A stretch of DNA of 7,355 nt, from the NCBI GenBank assembly GCA_905373195.1, contig CAJPSG010000046.1, forward strand, positions 1 to 7,355, read 5' to 3'. This DNA is from Kingella oralis (GTDB taxonomy: Bacteria > Pseudomonadota > Gammaproteobacteria > Burkholderiales > Neisseriaceae). A model generated the notes under the pieces. It was not told the origin of the DNA. It was given only the letters and a program-made list of their open reading frames with translations, and searched no databases. The translations under genes and the position numbers were made by a program. Shown in pieces: positions 3,931-7,355 of the stretch (its first letter is position 1; each line of letters begins with the position of its first letter).

Positions 3931-4938
3931 CTACCCCTCCTCCGCAATCGCAATTATCTTATCAGGTGTCAATTTAGTCATGCAGTCAAAATGCCCCAGC
4001 GGGCATTCGCGTTTAAAACACGGGCTGCAATCCAAATTGAGCGTAGCAATCTTCGCCTTGTCGCTCAACGGCGGCGTATGCTCGGGGCTGGATGAGCCGT
4101 AAATCGCCACCAGCTTGCAGCCCACCGCCGCCGCAAGGTGCATCAAGCCGCTGTCGTTGCAAAACACCGTGTCGGCGCAGGCGAGCAAATCAATCGCTTC
4201 GTCTAGGCTGGTTTTGCCGCATAAATTGGTGCAGAGGCAGCCTGAAAGCTGGTTAATCTCCTCGCCCAAAGCAAAATCTTTGTGCGAACCAAACAGCCAA
4301 ATTTGATAACCGCGTTGCGCGTAATACTGCGCCGTGGCGGCAAAATGGCGCGGCAGCCAACGCTTTGCCACGCCGTATTCCGCGCCGTGGCAAAACGCAA
4401 TCACAGGCTTATCCAAATCCAGCCCATGCGCCGCCAACGCCGCCGCTTGGCTTGCCGCGCTAATGGTAAAACTGGGCTGCGAAGAATGCCCATCAAACGC
4501 CGCCTGCGATTCGTGCGCCAGCGCGGTGTATCTATCCACCATCAGCGGCAACGCCGCCTTATCCAGCTTGCGGATATCGTTCAGCAGCCCATAACGCTGC
4601 TCGCCCACATAGCCCGTGCGCTGCTTGATGCCCGTGGCAAACGCCAAAAAACCCATTTTCAGGCTGCCTGCGGTGGCGATGACTTGGTCGTAACCGCGCT
4701 TGCCCAGCATCCGCCCCACGCGCCAACGCTCGCGCAGTTGTAACGCGCCATGCCCAAACGGATTATCCAAAATCTCGTTCACCTCATCCATGCGCCGATA
4801 CACCGCCTGCGACCACTTGGGCGCAAACACATCAATCGTGCAATCGGGATGCAATTCGCGCAAGCGGCGCAACATCGGCTGCGTCATCACGCAATCACCA
4901 ATCCAAGATGGCGACAAAACCAGTATTTTTTTAGCCAT
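3931..4938 (-). CDS. waaF: WaaF, LPS ADP-heptose:heptosyltransferase II
   Basis: The 335 residues match the usual size (E. coli WaaF about 348). It starts at ATG 4938-4936 with AGG 5 bases upstream and ends at TAG 3933-3931. It is a GT-B fold, family GT9 enzyme of the inner membrane's cytoplasmic side. It adds the second L-glycero-D-manno-heptose from ADP-heptose to the LPS/LOS inner core. Family signatures are the N-terminal KILVLSPSWIGDCVMTQPM (residues 4-22), CHGAEYGVAKRWLP in the middle, and NDSGLMHLAAAVG with AIYGSSSPEHTPPL for nucleotide-sugar binding. The C-terminal CSPCFKRECPLGHFDCM motif is also typical of WaaF. Heptosyltransferase I lacks that Cys-rich tail, which favours WaaF. Two exact DUS lie inside the coding sequence. 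Neighbours are unrelated, so it is probably transcribed alone from the divergent promoter region. Confidence 0.95.
   Translation of the reverse strand: MAKKILVLSPSWIGDCVMTQPMLRRLRELHPDCTIDVFAPKWSQAVYRRMDEVNEILDNPFGHGALQLRERWRVGRMLGKRGYDQVIATAGSLKMGFLAFATGIKQRTGYVGEQRYGLLNDIRKLDKAALPLMVDRYTALAHESQAAFDGHSSQPSFTISAASQAAALAAHGLDLDKPVIAFCHGAEYGVAKRWLPRHFAATAQYYAQRGYQIWLFGSHKDFALGEEINQLSGCLCTNLCGKTSLDEAIDLLACADTVFCNDSGLMHLAAAVGCKLVAIYGSSSPEHTPPLSDKAKIATLNLDCSPCFKRECPLGHFDCMTKLTPDKIIAIAEEG
4235..4246 (+). repeat. Intragenic DUS in waaF
   Basis: An exact AGGCAGCCTGAA on the plus strand is read on the minus strand as part of the codons for LSGCL in WaaF. It lies between the AKRWLP and NDSGLMH regions, at a position that tolerates change. 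Confidence 0.85.
4658..4669 (-). repeat. Second intragenic DUS in waaF
   Basis: On the minus strand this is an exact AGGCAGCCTGAA and encodes part of GSLKMG in WaaF. It is about 420 bases from the first intragenic copy and in the opposite orientation. Confidence 0.85.
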
Positions 4939-4970
4939 TTCAGCCTATTTTCAAAACAAAAAACGCGCCG

Positions 4971-4999
4971 ATTGTAGGGCGAAACCCTGCCACGCGCAA
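4971..4999 (-). promoter_or_regulatory. Candidate waaF promoter
   Basis: On the minus strand TACAAT (4976-4971), 5 of 6 to the -10 consensus, follows TTGCGC (4999-4994), 3 of 6 to the -35, with a 17-base spacer. The start near 4964 would give a leader of about 26 bases. Confidence 0.4.
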
Positions 5000-5016
5000 A
5001 AATTTCAAGCTACAAT
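4987..5016 (+). promoter_or_regulatory. Candidate promoter of the 5049 gene
   Basis: CTGCCA (4987-4992), 4 of 6 to the -35, and TACAAT (5011-5016), 5 of 6 to the -10, are 18 bases apart. The start near 5023 would leave about 26 bases of leader. It overlaps the candidate waaF promoter on the other strand. Confidence 0.4.
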
Positions 5017-5048
5017 GCAGCCTTTTTATTCGCGCCTATTTATACGCC

Positions 5049-5366
5049 ATGACCGCCACCCAACGCTACGCCAACGCCCGCCTCACCGCCATTCGCCACA
5101 TCCCCCACGAAGACAAACTGATTTTGAGCTTTGATGAACACGAAGACTGCGAGTTCACCAGCGTGGTGGATTTTTCGCTCAATGGCTTTTATCCGCACAA
5201 CATCCTGTTTGATTTATACGAATACGACCTCGCCTCGCTGCCGCCGCGCATCGCCGCCGAATTTCCCACCCTGTCGTATTACATCCACAGCGGCGAAAAC
5301 TGGCAAATTTTCCACCTATCGCCCCAAGCAGGCATGGGCGGCATCATCGTATGCGCCACGTTCTAA
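5049..5366 (+). CDS. Small conserved-looking protein of unknown function
   Basis: This encodes 105 residues, with TAA at 5364-5366. I do not recognise the family. The protein is soluble and acidic in the middle, with no signal peptide. It has a compact alternating pattern: ARLTAIRHIPHEDKLILSFD (residues 10-29), then FTSVVDFSLNGFYPHNILFD, a DLYEYDLASLPPRIAAEFP helix-like stretch, and a Gly-rich end (AGMGGIIVCATF). The ATG at 5049 lacks a clear Shine-Dalgarno site, with only pyrimidine-rich DNA ahead, so initiation may be weak or leader-dependent. No downstream in-frame ATG is better placed. It is divergent from waaF over 110 bases and codon use matches waaF and rnr, so it looks native rather than recently acquired. 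Confidence 0.7.
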   Translation: MTATQRYANARLTAIRHIPHEDKLILSFDEHEDCEFTSVVDFSLNGFYPHNILFDLYEYDLASLPPRIAAEFPTLSYYIHSGENWQIFHLSPQAGMGGIIVCATF

Positions 5367-5372
5367 ACAGAC

Positions 5373-5410
5373 TTTTCAGGCTGCCTTATCCCATCAAGGC
5401 AGCCTGAAAA
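5373..5410 (+). terminator. DUS inverted-pair hairpin after the 5049 gene
   Basis: A reverse DUS (5375-5386) precedes a forward DUS (5397-5408) in a perfect 15-bp stem (5373-5387 with 5396-5410) and an 8-base loop. This is the opposite order from most pairs here, which are forward then reverse. CTTGTTTA follows, a weak T-run. It lies 6 bases after the stop. Confidence 0.65.
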
Positions 5411-5411
5411 C

Positions 5412-5437
5412 TTGTTTACATCGTTTATTTGTTTACA
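5412..5437. repeat. Direct repeat TTGTTTACA x2
   Basis: TTGTTTACA occurs at 5412-5420 and 5429-5437, 17 bases from start to start. It could be a regulator site or chance in AT-rich DNA. Confidence 0.3.
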
Positions 5438-5460
5438 CGCATAACGCACAACACAGCCAA

Positions 5461-5472
5461 AGGCAGCCTGAA
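5461..5472 (+). repeat. Single DNA uptake sequence
   Basis: An exact AGGCAGCCTGAA lies in the 267-base gap before rnr, without a nearby inverted partner. A copy with one change (ACGCAGCCTGAA) is at 5544-5555. The rest of the gap is pyrimidine-rich and holds no gene I can support. Confidence 0.8.
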
Positions 5473-5572
5473 AACCATCTTCCCCATTTTCGCTTCGCCA
5501 CTCTCTCACAAAAACCACACACCGCCCGCCAAATCTCCCCTTCACGCAGCCTGAAACTTCCCCCGCGCCCCG

Positions 5573-5601
5573 TTTTCCGTTAAAGTACACATTTTTATAA
5601 A
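5573..5601 (+). promoter_or_regulatory. Weak candidate rnr promoter
   Basis: TATAAA (5596-5601) is 5 of 6 to the -10 consensus; the hexamer 17 bases upstream (TTTTCC, 5573-5578) is a poor -35. A second -10-like CATAAT lies at 5606-5611. The AT-rich stretch before the rnr ribosome site makes a promoter here plausible, but the exact elements are uncertain. Confidence 0.3.
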
Positions 5602-5633
5602 AACCCATAATCACAACAAGGATTTACACCTAA

Positions 5634-7355
5634 ATGAGTAAAACAAAAAACAAAATGACAGACAAAATGACAAAAGGCAAAAAAAACAGCCTGCGCACCC
5701 AAGACCCCTATCTGGCGCGTGAGCAACAAAAATACCCCCATCCGCTGCCCAGCCGCGAATGGATTATCCAATTGCTAGAAACCGCAGGCGTGCCGCAAAA
5801 AATCCCCAGCCTTGCCAAGCAGTTATCCATTAGCAATAGCGAATACGAATTTTTTGAACGCCGCCTCAAAGCGATGGCACGCGATGGGCAAATTCTCATC
5901 AACCGCCGCAATCTCGTTTGCGCCGCCGAAAAACTCGCCATCGTCAAATGCCGCGTAGAGATGCATAAAGACGGCTTTGGCTTTGCCGTGCCGCTTATCC
6001 CCACAGGCGAAGGCGATTTGGTGTTGTATGAGCGGCAAACGCGCGGCGTGATGAACGGCGACATTGTAACCGTGCGCCCGCTGGGGCTAGACCGCCGCGG
6101 ACGACGCGAAGGGCAAATTTTAGACATCATCGAACGCGCCCAAACGTCTATCGTGGGGCGGTTTTACTTGGAACGCGGCATCGCCGTGCTAGACCCCGAA
6201 GACAAACGCCTCACGCAAAATGTGATTTTGGAGCCCGACAGCGTGGCGCAATTTGCCCCTGGCGAAGGGCAAGTGGTGGTGGCGGAAATCACCGCCTATC
6301 CCGAAAACCACCGCCCCGCCGTTGCCCGCATCACCGAAGTGCTGGGCGATTACGCCGATAGCGGCATGGAAATTGAAATCGCGCTGCGCAAACACAAATT
6401 GCCACACGAATTTAGCGCAGGCTGCCTGAAAGCCGCCGCCAAAATCCCCGCCAAAGTGCGCCCGAGCGATCGCAAAAACCGCGTTGATTTGCGCGATTTA
6501 CCGCTGGTAACCATAGATGGCGAAACCTCGCGCGATTTTGACGATGCGGTGTACGCCGAAAAAATTGGGCGCAACTATCGCCTTGTCGTTGCCATCGCCG
6601 ATGTGAGCCATTATGTGAAGCCCGACGATGCCATCGACCAAGACGCGCAAGAACGCGCCACCAGCGTGTATTTCACGCGCCGCGTGATACCGATGCTGCC
6701 TGAAAATCTATCCAACGGCATCTGCTCGCTCAACCCCGATGTGGAGCGGCTGTGCATGGTGTGCGATATGGACATCACGTTTGCCGGCAACATTAAATCG
6801 TATCGCTTTTACCCCGCCGTGATGAAATCGCACGGCAGGCTCACTTACACCCAAGTGTGGGAATGGATTAGCCAAAAAACGCAAAATCAATATAGTGAAC
6901 AACTTGCCACGTTACACAAATTATTCAAAATCTTGCAGAAAAAACGCCACGCCCGCGGCGCAATGGAATTTGAAACCAGCGAAACGCAAATGCTGTTCAA
7001 CGACAACGGCAAAATTGACCGCATCATCCCCGTGGTGCGCAACGACGCGCATAAATTGATTGAAGAATGTATGCTCGCCGCCAACGTGTGTTCCGCCGAT
7101 TTTCTGTTAAAAAACAAACACCCCGCGCTGTATCGCAACCACGCAGGGCCCACGCCCGAAAAATTAGCCGCGCTGCGCGAACAACTGGGCTTGCTCGGCT
7201 TGAAACTGGGTGGCGGCGACAATCCCACGCCCAAAGATTACGCCGCGCTCGCCGACCAAATCGCCGAGCGCGACGACCGTGAACTGCTGCAAACCATGCT
7301 GCTGCGCTCCATGCAGCAAGCGCAATACGAGCCGCACAACGCAGGGCATTTCGGG
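5634..7355 (+). CDS. rnr: Ribonuclease R, N-terminal 574 codons (cut by window end)
   Basis: This is the RNase II/RNB family 3'-to-5' exoribonuclease that degrades structured RNA in mRNA decay, rRNA quality control and trans-translation. ATG 5634 is preceded by AAGGA with an 11-base spacer; in-frame ATGs at 5655 and 5667 are less well placed. A Lys/Asn-rich start leads into a winged-helix domain (residues about 40-98). Cold-shock-like RNA-binding domains follow from about 105 (HKDGFGFAV, His111 on). The RNB catalytic domain starts near 284. The active-site motif DGETSRDFDDA gives Asp295, Asp301, Asp303 and Asp304, the expected four metal and catalytic acids. RGAMEFE, HKLIEECMLAAN and YEPHNAGHFG are further family motifs. 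The rest of the RNB domain, the S1 domain and the basic tail lie beyond the window; family length is about 800. No frame damage is seen. Confidence 0.95.
   Translation, partial: MSKTKNKMTDKMTKGKKNSLRTQDPYLAREQQKYPHPLPSREWIIQLLETAGVPQKIPSLAKQLSISNSEYEFFERRLKAMARDGQILINRRNLVCAAEKLAIVKCRVEMHKDGFGFAVPLIPTGEGDLVLYERQTRGVMNGDIVTVRPLGLDRRGRREGQILDIIERAQTSIVGRFYLERGIAVLDPEDKRLTQNVILEPDSVAQFAPGEGQVVVAEITAYPENHRPAVARITEVLGDYADSGMEIEIALRKHKLPHEFSAGCLKAAAKIPAKVRPSDRKNRVDLRDLPLVTIDGETSRDFDDAVYAEKIGRNYRLVVAIADVSHYVKPDDAIDQDAQERATSVYFTRRVIPMLPENLSNGICSLNPDVERLCMVCDMDITFAGNIKSYRFYPAVMKSHGRLTYTQVWEWISQKTQNQYSEQLATLHKLFKILQKKRHARGAMEFETSETQMLFNDNGKIDRIIPVVRNDAHKLIEECMLAANVCSADFLLKNKHPALYRNHAGPTPEKLAALREQLGLLGLKLGGGDNPTPKDYAALADQIAERDDRELLQTMLLRSMQQAQYEPHNAGHFG
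6419..6430 (+). repeat. Variant uptake sequence inside rnr
   Basis: AGGCTGCCTGAA differs by one base from the DUS used elsewhere here and equals the dialect described for Simonsiella. It encodes part of AGCLKAA just before the RNB domain. A weaker relative, ATGCTGCCTGAA, is at 6693-6704. Confidence 0.6.

Noticed and set aside
4282..4743. Plus-strand frame of 153 codons opposite waaF
   Set aside because: It is Arg/Gln-rich, lies wholly antisense to conserved waaF, and has no ribosome site.
5679..5686. Eight-A run near the start of rnr as a second phase-variable tract
   Set aside because: The frame is intact, A8 runs are common in Lys-rich starts, and switching off RNase R would be costly. 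Some transcriptional slippage is possible, but nothing here supports it.
1..7355. Insertion sequence, CRISPR array, tRNA or attachment site
   Set aside because: No transposase or integrase fragments, no regularly spaced repeats with unique spacers, and no tRNA-like cloverleaf were found. The short recurring 12-mer is explained as an uptake sequence.

Overview
The window comes from a member of the Neisseriaceae that uses the 12-mer AGGCAGCCTGAA, the Kingella-type dialect of the DNA uptake sequence (DUS). I count 18 exact copies on both strands in 7.4 kb, about one per 400 bases. They occur mostly as inverted pairs between genes, where they form terminator-like hairpins. Protein families, strong Shine-Dalgarno sites and a moderately GC-rich, C-rich coding strand fit Kingella or a close relative (Alysiella, Simonsiella, Conchiformibius). 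I cannot fix the species from the sequence alone.

Layout. (1) 2-1675, plus strand: the last 35 codons of an EfeO-like iron-uptake protein, a DUS hairpin, then efeB, a DyP-type haem peroxidase with a Tat-like, lipobox-containing leader. (2) 1676-2740: two DUS hairpins, a leader with two further stem-loops, and a gene for an exported SEL1-repeat protein. Its only good start codon (1942) is separated from the signal-peptide frame by a run of nine C. With nine C the gene is out of frame; with eight or eleven it encodes a complete 265-residue exported protein. This looks like a phase-variable gene caught OFF and is the most interesting item here. (3) 2799-3834, minus strand: a small protein with a cupredoxin-like N-terminus, a possible structured small RNA with its own promoter and terminator, and an AT-rich orphan gene of unknown function. 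(4) 3931-4938, minus strand: waaF (heptosyltransferase II, LPS/LOS inner core), carrying two intragenic DUS. (5) 4939-5048: a compact divergent promoter region. (6) 5049-5366, plus strand: a small unknown protein. (7) 5367-5633: DUS-rich intergenic DNA. (8) 5634-7355, plus strand: the first 574 codons of rnr (RNase R), cut by the window edge.

The efe genes act together in ferrous iron or haem-iron acquisition at the cell envelope. waaF builds the LPS core and rnr degrades structured RNA; these two are housekeeping genes. The segment from about 1740 to 3860 is the accessory part: lower GC, small unknown genes, a repeat protein with a hypermutable tract, and dense uptake sequences. No tRNA, rRNA, CRISPR array, insertion sequence or integrase was seen.
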